This document shows, piece by piece, positions 44,697 to 55,185 of a DNA stretch of 64,000 nt. The notes beneath the pieces are model-generated. The model ran no database searches and was not told where the DNA came from. It was given only the letters and a program-made list of their open reading frames with translations. The position numbers and the translations under genes are program-made. The DNA is from Sthenelais limicola (taxonomy: Eukaryota; Annelida; Polychaeta; Phyllodocida; Sigalionidae): NCBI GenBank assembly GCA_942159475.1, contig OW804098.1, forward strand, positions 112,164,620 to 112,228,619. Reading direction: 5' to 3'. Positions within the stretch are counted from its first letter, which is position 1. Each line of letters begins with the position of its first letter.

Positions 44697-44902
44697 GGTA
44701 GGATTATGTCAAAATAGCTGAGAATGTAAAGTTATGGCCCTATCTTTAATGATTGACCATAACTTAATTGTTTTTATTTATTAAAGCATCAGCCATGCGA
44801 CCCATCGGAATGCAGACAAAGACCCCTATTGTATTTATCAACGGAAAAGTGACATTTCTTCAACTGCTTTAAGGCTTAACTGCCTAAGCTTTAACCATCC
44901 CC

Positions 44903-45229
44903 TATACATAGTATTCACTGACGTCACGGCGCTAGCCACGGCTTGCCATAATGTGGGTCAACTTTAGCTGGACATGAGTGCTCCAAGACTCAAAAATGCC
45001 ATTTTCACCTCCAAAAGTTTTAGAGAATGTTATATACAGTATGCTGATAGGTTATATGGTCATTTTTTAGTGTGTCATGATGGGATAATGAGTATAATTG
45101 CCATTAGCAAACATTTGAAACGGGAAATCCTGTCGGTCTAGTGTCTCCCGCTATCTATGCTGCCACACAGTATGGCTGCCAGTGAGGATAGCCGCTGACT
45201 GGGGTGACGTCATGCGAATACTATGTATA
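44903..45229 (+). mobile_element. MITE R, copy 1 (327 bp) with TGACGTCA in both ends
   Basis: TATACATAGTATTCACTGAC start and inverted GTCATGCGAATACTATGTATA-type end. Each end holds a complete cAMP-response-type octamer (TGACGTCA at 44919-44926 and 45205-45212). TCCCC lies on both sides (44898-44902 and 45230-45234), a possible 5-bp target duplication. Confidence 0.82.
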
Positions 45230-45234
45230 TCCCC

Positions 45235-45475
45235 ATCCCCCGCCCTATTTCTGGCTGGATGCACCCCGGGTGAGGGAGGGAGTTGGTGGAATGGCTGCCC
45301 TACATCTGTCATACGACCCATCCCCTGCCTTAACAATGGCTTCATCTCCGCACAGGCAGCTGCTGGTTGATGCATGACTCTGCCACTGCCTGCACCTTAT
45401 CCTGTATACCACCACTCCTATACAGTATGAGTGATTGTGACTCTGGGCTGGAATAGGGACAGCCCATAGATATAT
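45235..45475. other. GC-rich single-copy stretch
   Basis: More GC-rich than surroundings, with overlapping short frames on both strands. No recognisable protein motif or splice structure. Confidence 0.35.
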
Positions 45476-46044
45476 GTGATGTGTTTCAGGAAATTGGGTC
45501 ATTTTTGAGGTGTCTAGTCCTTGAGGCTGTATAAATGGGTCAGATTTTCAGAATAAGTACAATTGGCAGCAGTCAATTCTGCTAAATTAGGCTGCAATTT
45601 GGTCAATACTAGGTAAATTCGAGTATATTCGGCATTGTATTGATTCTAGCAATCTGTTTGGTTAGGTTGAACTGTATTTTGAACTTTATTTTCGTCTGAA
45701 GTTCCGGTTCTTTGAGAAGATTGGCCAAGTTGAATTGTACATTTTCTGACAATCTGACCCTGATACATGTACTAGATTTCAAGACAGTGTATGAAACATA
45801 TCCTTGCATTTCTAAGATAATCCCTTGAAGTATATTTAGCTACTTTACTATTAATTGTCAACTCAGAAATATTGCAAACTTTTAAACAAAAATAGAAAAA
45901 TATTAAACTGAAGATATGGAAATACTTATAAGTTGTCCTAATGTTAACCATCATTCTAATTCCGTTAATCTTATGTTTTCAAATATGATGCTATCGCGAA
46001 ATTCTTTTTTGCGACTTGTGGCTCATTGGTCAGAAACACATCAC
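45476..46044 (+). mobile_element. MITE family E copy split by a B insertion (E11)
   Basis: GTGATGTGTTTCAGGAAATT at 45476 is the left end; the interior resumes after the B copy with CATATCCTTGCATTTC and closes with GGTCAGAAACACATCAC. Confidence 0.8.
45537..45760 (+). mobile_element. MITE family B copy nested in E11 (B13, 224 bp)
   Basis: GGGTCAGATTTTCAGAATAA start and inverted end. Flanks AAAT and TGAT do not match, so either the site has decayed or E was rearranged. Confidence 0.88.
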
Positions 46045-46876
46045 AATTATATATATTAGAGTGGTAACATAGCATGATATTTCCTTGACGAACAGCACCT
46101 ACCGCTATTTCGCTTGAAATAGCTTTGCTATGCTATTAGAACATGTGACTGGTGCACTTGCCAGAGTGAGGAACGGTATAGTACCAGAACCCACCTATAT
46201 CGACCTGTTTGAAGAACTGGTCCATGTTGAAAGTTTCTAAGCAATCCCAGAAGCTGGCTAGCAAGGTCCACATCAAATAAGTAAAATAAAAATGGTTGGC
46301 TGGTTTGCGAAGGCCTTTTTTGCAATGATCTTTTATTTTTAAATATGAGAACAATCTTAGGCGTTCAGATCTGGAGAAATATGACCAATTTACTTCCCCC
46401 GAAAAACATATTTCTTGCAGCGGTAACTTTCTGGATTAGATGCCAAAGGTCTGAATACAACCTCAAATACAACCTCAAAGATGAATCATAAATTTGTTCA
46501 TAATAATATTAACATCATCGTAGTCTTTGTTCACGGCCAAATAAACTCAATTCTTGTGAATGTTTTTCTCTTTCACCAAACTGAAGAGAGAATTCTCGAG
46601 CTGTGTATACTTTCAAGTCGAAATATAGAAAGTTGTTTGGTAAAGGGCCATTGGGACTAAAATCAGGTCAGAGACTTTAATTTCAATAATAAACCACTTA
46701 CAGCTGATCTTATGCAATTACAACAATAAGCTTAGTCTAGACACAGGCAGAATAACATGGTATTTATCCCGTGAGCTGTGGTCTTGAAGAATGTCAGGTC
46801 TTGCTGTATAACAATGTTAAATTATGATAGGATGTAACGAGGTTGGTTTCTGACTTACTGTACACAATGCCCACAA
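46045..46876. other. Stretch without recognised features
   Basis: AT-rich, no family copy or credible gene. Confidence 0.4.
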
Positions 46877-46944
46877 GTTTTTTTCAACCAGGGATGTCAG
46901 AAGAAGCCGCTGGCTTCAAGTGATATCCCTGGTCGGAAAAAAAC
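46877..46944. repeat. Foldback hairpin FB3
   Basis: GTTTTTTTCAACCAGGGATG, then AAGAAGCC, faces GGCTTCAAG and TATCCCTGGTCGGAAAAAAAC across a three-base loop GCT. Confidence 0.88.
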
Positions 46945-48157
46945 GGGTCTTTGTATAAAAAAACAAATGTCCTTTCAGTGCATGGAGAAAAGTCCATTTC
47001 ATGCACCTCTAAGCAATTCCCAGAAGGGAAATACAATTGATGTATTGCTCGTGGACGAGTAACCCGACCCCACATCTGTCACCCTACACCACCTCTAACC
47101 TTTCCCAGCTTTATCATAAAAATATTAGATACAGGGGATGATGCATGGCTGACTCGTAGGATGGGTAGGAGAGGTGGTCACTGGTACTATAGTTCGGCGC
47201 TGTATTCCTTAACAGGAAAGGGGGAAGAGGGAAGGCGGGGAAAGACCCAATGTTTTGGTAATTTAAGTATCATAAACGTCTGCTACGTGATATTTAGGTG
47301 TCATAAAACGTTGCCTATATGATATCGAGGGTAGAGGATTAAATCCAAGACAGGAGGAACTTTACCCCAAATTAGGGTGAAGGAGGCGAGCCGACCCCAT
47401 GGCCCAGCTGGTTCTCGTGAGGATGTTACCTGATTAGCAGGAACTAATGGTATTCCTTCTTCACACATCGAGATCAGAGAGAAATCTTCACCATTGTTTA
47501 ATTATCCTGCCACAAACTATATGTCTGTGCTTGTAGGGTTGTTTGTTATTCACTCTAAAGCTGGGGTTCCACTGGTGCACTAGTTGCCGTCGAGGTAACT
47601 CTCCATAGGTATGCACAGTCGCACCTTAGAGTTCAGGCAAGGTTACTACTGGCTCAACTATTTCTTGCCATTTATTCGAAAAAGACTCCCGTGAAGAACA
47701 CTTCCCTTCCCGGATTCCGCATCCCCTGACTTATAGCATAGAGCTGTTGTCCATATAACTAACTGTACAACAAACGATTTTGTCCATTTTCCACTATTCG
47801 GACTCTGTGTATGGATGCGCACGACATCAATGATCATCCAAAATCGATGACCTCACATTATCTTTTTCAAAATCATTCATTGTCCTACTTTATACCCAAA
47901 AAGGAAAAAAGTTTACCTGTATGATATTATGTGTCGCGTCAGGTGACTAATGCCAAAGACTGATTGACTTATTTGACTAGAATTTGACTAGTGATTGTAT
48001 ATCATGAAGTAATTTGTATTATTATTATTCAATTATGTTTATATAGCTGAAATGTTGTACTTGATACATTAGCTTATGAATAAAAACAAACAAACAAACA
48101 TTGCTCAACATGCGGCCTTCGGCTGTTATATAAGTAGCAGAATTAAGCCTAGTACTT
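46945..48157. other. Stretch without recognised gene
   Basis: No family copy seen until a simple tail GAATAAAAACAAACAAACAAAC at 48077-48101, which resembles the (AAAC)n end of a retroposon. Confidence 0.4.
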
Positions 48158-48377
48158 CCATCCAACTTCTTAAAGTGCCTGGTCCTGGGTAAGACCTTAA
48201 AGGGCCTTTCTATCTCTTTTCTCTGACTCTCTCTCCCTTTTTCTCTATCTCTACTTCCTGGGTATGATCATAAACTGCCTCCCTCTCAGCTCTCCCGCCC
48301 TTGATATAACACTTCAAAGTGTTGATAAGGGCGTAAAGCCACTAATCTCACTCACTCACTCACTCCATCCAACTTCC
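48157..48377 (+). mobile_element. Q SINE-like element with 12-bp target duplications
   Basis: CCATCCAACTTC occurs at about 48158-48169 and again at about 48364-48375. Between them is TAAAGTGCCTGGTCCTGGGT, CT-rich middle, GCCTCCCTCTCAGCTCTCCC, hairpin CGCCCTTGATATAACACTTC..AAGTGTTGATAAGGGCG and a CACT tail. Confidence 0.88.
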
Positions 48378-48432
48378 TGGCTGAGGCGGTAGACCACTCG
48401 CCTTGCACGTTTGAATTGAGTTCAAAGCTGGT
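48366..48432 (+). pseudogene. tRNA-like remnant (SINE head or tRNA pseudogene)
   Basis: CTGGCTGAGGCGGTAGACCA and CTCGCCTTGCA resemble an A-box and anticodon arm, and GAGTTCAAAGCTGG resembles a B-box (GGTTCRANNCC). The acceptor stem does not close, so it is not a functional tRNA. The AT-rich sequence after it could be the body of a tRNA-derived SINE. Confidence 0.4.
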
Positions 48433-49526
48433 GTTTCATTTTTTTCCCATCTAGCATTGGGCCATGTAGACGCTATGTATGTGTATGCGGCTGAGGCGGC
48501 GGATGGGTTGGCATCGTTTAGGCTAAGATTGTTTGGCAAAGGAGGAGGGGGATTATGTTACTGACTTATGTTCGTTCTTACATGCAGTGTTTAACCCTGT
48601 TGCTATGACAACACGTTCTTTCTTATGACGCAGCATTGAACCTATTCGCCTCACGTTCACTGGTTATCCAGCCACTGCTTTCTTATGAAAGGTCAAATGT
48701 AAACAGGTGGGCGTAAAAGGATACAGAATTAATATTGTACATAGTTGACAGCTTTAGGTGACCTCGTGTCTGGCGCAACAATGTAAACAAATAATGTAAA
48801 TTTTGATTTTTCTCTGATCTGTATCTGGAGTGTGACTTTCAATCTGTCTTGGTACTGTGAAGTGTGCCTGTTACGGTGGATGGTGGACTGGTGATTTAGA
48901 ACAAAACAAAACAATAGTGATACTTTTGGTTTATTCGTAATAAGTAATAGGAATGAGAAGTTGTGAACTGATTTGGTACCTCGTCGGAGATATGTGCCTG
49001 TACAATACGATAGAGACGAGTGGTTGTCATTGCTTGGTATCCTACCTGATGTTGTATGATTGTTATGTCAGAAAATGAACAGGTGAAAGAAAATATGAAA
49101 ATAACAAAAAAACTATAAAATATAATGTACTCAACAAATCGTGTCTTAGAATTGTAAGAGCCTCGACGGCAGGATATTGTGAATAAAAACCTTTAAAACA
49201 AAAAAAATATTATACATAGTTCCTCTGTTAAACTGTTCAAGTCATCTTAATATCACAGCAAGTTAATTAAGTGTGTAAGTTTTAATTATCAAGTATTCAG
49301 AGGACTTGTAACTCAGGACATTTTTAAAAAATCCATCCATCCATGTCTTACAGATGACAAATGTCCCTCAGCCCAATTTTTGTTAAAACATGAAATTCGA
49401 ATTTTCACTGACAGGAAAATCTCAGCAATGCCTTTCTACATTTTGGGGTAGATGATATTAGGTAATATACTGTGCAACATCAGTATACAGTCAGGAATAG
49501 AAGATTGGTTGAAATAGGTATATAGA
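48433..49526. other. Stretch without recognised gene
   Basis: AT-rich. AATAAAAACCTTTAAAACAAAA near 49181-49208 may be an old poly(A) end. No family copies. Confidence 0.4.
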
Positions 49527-49663
49527 TGGAACCTAGCAAGGGGGAAGTCTGTACACTTGTTATTGACCGAGGGAGCGTGGGAAGTTAGAGGGCGTTAGCC
49601 CGAGATCTTCTGTGCTCCCGAGGTCACTAAGAAGTGTACAGACTTCACCCGAGCTTTGTTCCA
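49527..49663. repeat. Foldback hairpin FB4 (137 bp)
   Basis: TGGAACCTAGCAAGGGGGAA, GTCTGTACACTT and GACCGAGGGAGC pair with GCTCCCGAGGTC, AAGTGTACAGAC and TTTGTTCCA. The inner part GGGCGTTAGCCC also closes, so nearly the whole element is one stem. Confidence 0.92.
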
Positions 49664-49665
49664 TA

Positions 49666-49853
49666 TTTATTACACCCCATTAATAAATAAAAAATATAAA
49701 TGATTAAAAATAAAAGAAGTAATTTACGTTTTGGGCGGACCTACTTGTTGTATGTCCCCAAGGTGACATAACTCACATGTTATGCACCACTTTGACCAAG
49801 TGTGACATACAATGCTGAAGGTATAGGAAGCAACAGCACAGGGGTGTAATAAG
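49666..49853. mobile_element. Inverted-repeat element X (188 bp)
   Basis: TTTATTACACCCC faces GGGGTGTAATAAG. Inside, TTGTATGTCCCC faces GTGACATACAA. The TTTATTGCACCCC variant recurs in the H pieces at 52146 and 52287. Confidence 0.7.
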
Positions 49854-49910
49854 CTTTTGTTTACACTTAATTGTTGGTTACAGAGTTACGAATGCCAGAA
49901 TCCTGAGATA

Positions 49911-50788
49911 TTCTGCCCATAATCTACTAATCCAGCCTATAGAATATAATGTATATCCCCACTTCCTGAGACATTCTGACCATAATCTACTGGTGCAGTC
50001 TATAGAATATAATGTATATCCACAATTCTGTCCATAATCTACTGGTTCAGCCTATAGAATATAATGTATATCCTGAGACATTCTGCCCATAATCTACTGG
50101 TGCAGTCTATAGAATATAATGTATATCCTGAGACATTCTGCCCATAATCTATTGGTGCAGTCTATAGAATATAATGTATATCCTGAGACATTCTGCCCAT
50201 AATCTACTGGTTCAGCCTATAGAATATAATGTATATCCTGAGACATTCTGCCCATAATCTACTGGTTCAGCCTATAGAATATAATATATATCCTGAGACA
50301 TTCTGCCCATAATCTACTGGTTCAGCCTATAGAATATAATGTATATCCTGAGACATTCTGCCCATAATCTACTGGTGCAGTCTATAGAATATAATGTATA
50401 TCCACACATTCTGCCCATAATCTACTGATCCAGTCTATAGAATATAATGTATATCCTGAGACATTCTGACCATAATCTACTGGTGCAGTCTATAGAATAT
50501 AATGTATATCCCCACATTCTGTCTATAATCTACTGGTTTAGCCTATATAATATAATGTATAGCCACACTTCCTGAGACATTCTGCCCATAATCTACTGGA
50601 CCAGCCTATAGAATATAATGTATATACCCACATTCTGACCATAATCTACTGATCCAGTCTATAGAATATAATGTATATCCTGAGACATTCTGACCATAAT
50701 CTACTGGTTCAGCCTATAGAATATAATATATATCCCCACATTCTGCCCATAATCTACTGGACCAGCCTATAGAATATAATATATATCT
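49911..50788. repeat. 55-bp satellite, about 16 units
   Basis: Unit ACTGGTTCAGCCTATAGAAT-ATAATGTATATCCTGAGA-CATTCTGCCCATAATCT. Variants replace CTGAGACATT by CCCACATT or by a longer CCACTTCCTGAGACATT. Confidence 0.97.
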
Positions 50789-51001
50789 CCACTTGATTCC
50801 CATTGCGCAGACCGCTGTCTATGCTGGAGGCACAAGCCGTTTGTCGGCCGCATCCTTTCTCTCACCGGGCTGATGGCAATGAGAGAATAGAGTAGAGCGA
50901 TTCCCCCAGTGTTAAGGCTCCAATAGTGTGTTTGTGCATTCATCTCTAGTTGAAGTGTTATGGCCTTGGGCTTGTCTTGTCCTTTGCTATTCCATCCATT
51001 T

Positions 51002-51422
51002 GTGATCCGTTTCAGGAAAATGAGTCATAAGTCGCAAAAAATAGATTTTGAGATATCATTATATTTGGAAAGATGAGACCAAGCTGATTCCAATGACAAT
51101 AAACAGTCAAATAGTAAACAGTCTAATAATCTAATAAGTATTTCTATATTTTAAGTTTGATCTTTTTATTTTTGAAAAGAACATTTGCAATGTTTCTGGG
51201 GGCCATAACCAGTAAAGTATTTGAATATACTCTCATGTGTGACCTTTGAAACGCAAAGATATATTATATATAACGTCCTGAAATTTGATACATTGATTGA
51301 TACAACCATAAGTGATAGACTCACCAAAAATCAGAACATTCCAATAAAGCAATCTTGTTAAATGAACACTATAAAAAATATAATTTTTGCGACTTATGAC
51401 TCCTTTTCCTGAAACACATCAC
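51002..51422 (-). mobile_element. MITE family E copy (E12, 421 bp)
   Basis: GTGATCCGTTTCAGGAAAAT start, inverted TTTTCCTGAAACACATCAC end; ATTT on both sides (50998-51001 and 51423-51426). Confidence 0.95.
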
Positions 51423-51432
51423 ATTTCCTTAA

Positions 51433-51653
51433 AGGTATTTATTATATGCGCATTCTATATGAGAGGTGCTATAAGTGGGGTGCTATAAAAATATTCATAT
51501 AGGACGTGTCCTATATGAACTACTTCGTCACCAATTCGGCCACTTTTATGCACTTTTAATAGTTTTATGCACCACGTGTTATGCCCATATAATAAATATA
51601 GAATGGAACTCGCCTGCAATAATCAAACAATTTATTGGACTTGATTCGTCCAC
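51433..51653 (-). repeat. Palindromic H element, fragment
   Basis: TATTATATGCGCATTCTATA, GGTGCTATAAGTGGGGTGC and the 26-base palindrome TTCATATAGGACG/TGTCCTATATGAA (51494-51519), then one arm of the larger H hairpin (CTCGCCTGCAATAATC .. GATTCGTCCACATA at 51609-51653). Related to the locus at 57.6-58.5 kb in reverse. Confidence 0.85.
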
Positions 51654-51780
51654 ATAGCAAACATTTGAAACGGGAAATCCTGTTGATCTAGTGTCTCCAT
51701 GCTATCTATGCTGCCACACATTATGGCTGCCAGTGAGGATAGCCGCTGACTGGGGTGACGTCATGTGAATACTATGTATA
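51654..51780 (+). mobile_element. MITE R, copy 2, left-truncated
   Basis: TAGCAAACATTTGAAACGGG onward matches 45106-45229 and includes GTGACGTCATG and the end ACTATGTATA. Its left part is replaced by the H fragment. Confidence 0.9.
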
Positions 51781-52145
51781 GCCATAGTGAAGTGATTTGT
51801 GACTTTCAAACTGGTTATTATGAAGTCGAGACCCAGAGCAGACAGCCTTTTTACATTTGTCTCATTTTCAAGTCATTTAATGTTTTAATTTCACTTATAT
51901 CCTCAAATCTGGGCCTTGGTTTTCTTTTAAACTCACACATTTAGCTATTGATGTCATTCCATTCCGATTGGTGAAAGAATTAGAGTGGCTAAGATCGAAT
52001 TAAGCTAGAAAAGTGAGTTAGATGGGGTTTGGGGATACAATGATTCTCCAGACCTGAGTGTTGGGTGGCAGAACTAAGCTTCTGTATATTTCCCGGGAAA
52101 TTGTTTTTCGCCTTCGGCCATGACTCGTTCACTAGTTCATTACTA

Positions 52146-52326
52146 CATTTATTGCACCCCTCATATAGCACAGGCATGTAATAAATCCAGGTGACCTTGA
52201 TACTAACAATCTCACCTAATTATCTCACCTGGTTTAATTTAGCCTATCACACAGAGTAGACTTTATCCAGGTATGATTACCATAATTCATTATTGCACCC
52301 CTCATATAGCACGGGCATGTAATATA
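52146..52326. repeat. Two H-type terminal fragments in tandem
   Basis: ATTGCACCCCTCATATAGCA plus GGCATGTAAT occurs at 52150-52182 and 52291-52322, within a weakly similar 140-base duplicate. Confidence 0.75.
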
Positions 52327-52426
52327 CTCTGCTGGCTTGGATGCTAATGGTCCTTACCTAATTAACTATAGCCTCCCATCTCCCAGCTAGCAGCAGTAGT
52401 AGTAGTTGTAGACCTAATTATCGCCC

Positions 52427-52505
52427 AATAGGGGAGTTGCATAGCCGCCATTTTGAATCTTGATTCGCATGGAATTATGGGACTAAGGGTACAGGATAAA
52501 ACCTA
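52427..52505 (+). mobile_element. MITE family A, left-end fragment
   Basis: AATAGGGGAGTTGCATAGCC, GCCATTTTGAATCTTGATTC, TTATGGGACTAAGGGTACAG. It provides the uninterrupted reference for A6. Confidence 0.88.
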
Positions 52506-52508
52506 TAT

Positions 52509-52530
52509 GGGTCAGATTTTCAGAAAATGA
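52509..52530 (+). mobile_element. MITE family B stub
   Basis: GGGTCAGATTTTCAGAAAAT then breaks directly into family A sequence. Confidence 0.75.
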
Positions 52531-53034
52531 AACTGCACATGTCTGTTACAGTGCATCCTGGGATGGATTCTGATGAAATCTGATAAACAAATAGTTGGCA
52601 ATATTTGTATCAAAAATTGCAAGAATATTTTCACCAATATCATATATATCCCATGCTGATCATGACATGTTTTCTATAGATTTTACACTTTACTCCAAGT
52701 TGATGTATGTACCACATGCTATTTGTATGGGCGGGAGTAGTGTGGTAATTTGCACCAGTTCCACGCGTGTGGTATGACTTCCTGTCCCCAGTAAACATAG
52801 CCATATAAAGTAAGCATAGCAAAGTGGGAGTAAATATAGAACCTAAATTCGAATGTGGTACTTGGGACACTATTACACTGTCCTCGATGGGTTTTATTTT
52901 TCTCGAAAAAACAAACATGTCGGACAGTGCAATAGTGTCCCTTGTACCATATTCTCATCAGGTTCTATCTATGAAACATTAGTCCCATAATACCATGCGA
53001 ATCAAGATTCAAGCAGTTATACAAACCCCCTATT
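52531..53034 (-). mobile_element. MITE family A copy with G inserted (A7b)
   Basis: ACTGCACATGTCTGTTACAG, GTGCATCCTGGGATGG, the interior, and after the G insertion ATTAGTCCCATAATACC and the end ACAAACCCCCTATT. Confidence 0.85.
52689..52973 (-). mobile_element. Repeat G, copy 1 (with 50-base hairpin)
   Basis: Reverse copy of 56800-57115. It interrupts a family A copy between TTTTACACT and AAACATTAGTCCC. A hairpin lies at 52854-52960: GAATGTGGTAC, GACACTATTACACTGTCC facing GGACAGTGCAATAGTGTC, GTACCATATTC. Confidence 0.88.
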
Positions 53035-53366
53035 GCACCCAGACAAGCAGCAATAGTAGAGAACTAGATCTGTCCACACCTAATCATCGTCCAATTACAT
53101 CCATGCTTTGTTTTACGGACTTGCAATTAGCAAGTAGATAATCACTGGCTCACAACGAGGATGTTACCATAGGAACCCGGATGCGATGCATAAAAACTGT
53201 CCGCTTGAAGGTAACCGGATAAAATGTAACCTTACTGCGGTTAATGAAAAACTGGTGGTTTAAACTGTTATCGGTGTAAGTTTTATGATGATGAGTTTTT
53301 GATGCCTGTATCGTTGGGATAAGTTCCCGACTGGGTATTAAATGTGCATTGCTAATTTGATTTTCT
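53035..53366. other. Stretch without recognised features
   Basis: No family copy or gene seen. Confidence 0.4.
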
Positions 53367-53840
53367 ATTTTTTAGATTGATGTTATCATCAATCTAAATG
53401 GATTGGGGTGAGATCTGTCAATCATTGATAGCATCTTGGCTCCTCCCATCCTGGATATCAGTGTGAAGAATCTGTTGATTCTGATATCAGCAGATGGGAT
53501 CAGAATCATGCTGGTAATGGCTGGGAGGGGGAGGGGATGGCGTTTAGGTGTGAGTTAAAGGGTAGACCATGTGTGAATTAAAGTGGCAAGTTGCGAAATA
53601 AGATGCCTCATATGCAAAGGTATTAAAGGGACCAACAGAATCACATGGAATGACCAGTCATATATGGGATAGGGATTTCATGTTTTCTGTCTCCACTTCC
53701 TCTCCCTCCTACTATCCCTCCCTCTCGAACTTTACATTTAACTGACATCAATCTCTGTTTCCCTTGGAAACGCAATCTTCTACATGAACCGGAAATAAAT
53801 AAATAAATGTAAACTGATCACTGTTAACTATTTCTTGTTT
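53367..53840 (-). repeat. Dispersed repeat N, copy 2
   Basis: Reverse complement of 3008-3478 almost end to end, including the terminal palindrome TTAGATTGATG/CATCAATCTAA at 53373-53397. Confidence 0.9.
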
Positions 53841-53908
53841 GAAGTTGTAGATGTATTAAGAACTCTGGCAATTTCCTTTTCCAATAAATGCTTCTGAGAA
53901 TGTTTTAA

Positions 53909-54238
53909 AGCTGAGTTATCAGTTAACGTTGGTCAAAAACTGAACATTTTCTACATTGTGTTCCATCTTTTCCCAAGCCCGATTGACAAAGATTTTGGGA
54001 GATTTTGAAGAGTTGTTTGTGCTACCGAGCGTTTAAAACGTCCTCACACATTGTATTTGGAGGACCTGCCTGAATCCCTTCCTATACAGTGACTTCACTT
54101 ATTATGAACGCTTCGAATTCTTATATGAACATACAACAGTTTCTGTATATTGATAAATCCTGTCCTATTTCATAATATGTTCAGTCCTATTTCAATGTGG
54201 TGAAAACTTGTTTTGCCGTAATAGCTGAGAATGCAGTT
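53909..54238 (-). mobile_element. MITE family K copy (K4, 330 bp)
   Basis: AGCTGAGTTATCAGTTAACG start and inverted TAGCTGAGAATGCAGTT end; flanks TTAA and ATAA. Interior GTATTTGGAGGACCTGCC and TTATTATGAACGC match K1/K2 in reverse. Confidence 0.82.
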
Positions 54239-54291
54239 ATAATTGGCAAAAAATACAATATAATGCAATACAATATAAGAAGACCACCACA

Positions 54292-54590
54292 GGTACTAGG
54301 GTCCTGGGTAAGACCATAAAGTGCCTGGTCCTGGGTAAGACCTTAAAGTGCCTTTCTGTCTCTTTTCTCTGTCTCTCTCTCCCTTCTTCTCTATCTCTAT
54401 TTCCTGGGTATGATCATAAACTGCCTCCCTCTCAGCTCTCCCGCCCTTGATATAACACTTCAATGTGTTGATAAGGGTGTAAAGCAACCAATCTCACTCA
54501 CTCCCTTTCAGCTCTCCCGCCCTTGATATAACACTTCAATGTGTTGATAAGGGCGTAAAGCAACCAATCTCACTCACTCGCCACAGACCT
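54292..54590 (+). mobile_element. Q SINE-like element with duplicated 3' end
   Basis: Two 5' motifs (GGTCCTGGGTAAGACC) in tandem, CT-rich middle, then two copies of the hairpin and CAACCAATCTCACTCACTC end (54440-54503 and 54510-54578). Flanks CCACAGGTACTA and CCACAG-ACCT-GTACTA look like a decayed target duplication. Confidence 0.85.
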
Positions 54591-54592
54591 GT

Positions 54593-54662
54593 ACTAATAG
54601 GCTACTGTGCATGTCTCAGTGCATGCTGGGATGGATTCTGTTGAAATCTAAAATCTTTAATA
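54593..54662 (-). mobile_element. MITE family A, terminal fragment
   Basis: AATAGGCTACTGTGCATGTC, AGTGCATGCTGGGATGGATT, CTGTTGAAATCT. Confidence 0.7.
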
Positions 54663-55030
54663 ATGCATCGGCTTCACCTCAGGATCTACACTATAAAGTG
54701 CCCCAGCAGCCCCTCAATGCCAGCCATTAATCCTCTAACAGCGCCCCTCCCCTGACACCAATATCTCTCCACCTGGACTGTATGATTTGGTATAAGAAAC
54801 ATTTCTGTGGAAGACTCTCGGAACCTATGTATAGATGTACGGCGTGTATTTCAATCATTCATGAATATAAATACTATCACCAGAGCTTTTACTTTCACTG
54901 AGAAAAACAAACAAAATAATTTTTAACTGAATGATTATGATATAAAGTTAAAGAGCATATTCTGTGTAGAGGTAATGAGGTAATATTTAGTAGAAGTTAT
55001 ATCAATGCTTGTACATCTGCTATTTAGATG
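54663..55030. other. Stretch without recognised features
   Basis: AT-rich, no family copy or gene. Confidence 0.4.
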
Positions 55031-55185
55031 GAATGCAACGATAACTGATCTACTCGTTGGGATCACATGCACTCGTTGTTGAAATGGTTGTATCATCACT
55101 TGTGGCTACGCCACTCGTGATGATACAACCGTGCATCTACAAGTGCATGTGATCCCAACGAGTAGATCAGTTTGAGTTTGCATTC
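55031..55185. repeat. Near-perfect palindrome FB6 (155 bp)
   Basis: ACTGATCTACTCGTTGGGAT, GGTTGTATCATCACTTGTGGC on the left face GCCACTCGTGATGATACAACC and ATCCCAACGAGTAGATCAGT on the right. The centre is GGCTACGCC, so there is almost no loop. Confidence 0.95.

Noticed and set aside
45151..45502. Overlapping frames on both strands (62-85 codons)
   Set aside because: Partly inside MITE R, and the rest is a GC-rich patch that lengthens frames by chance.
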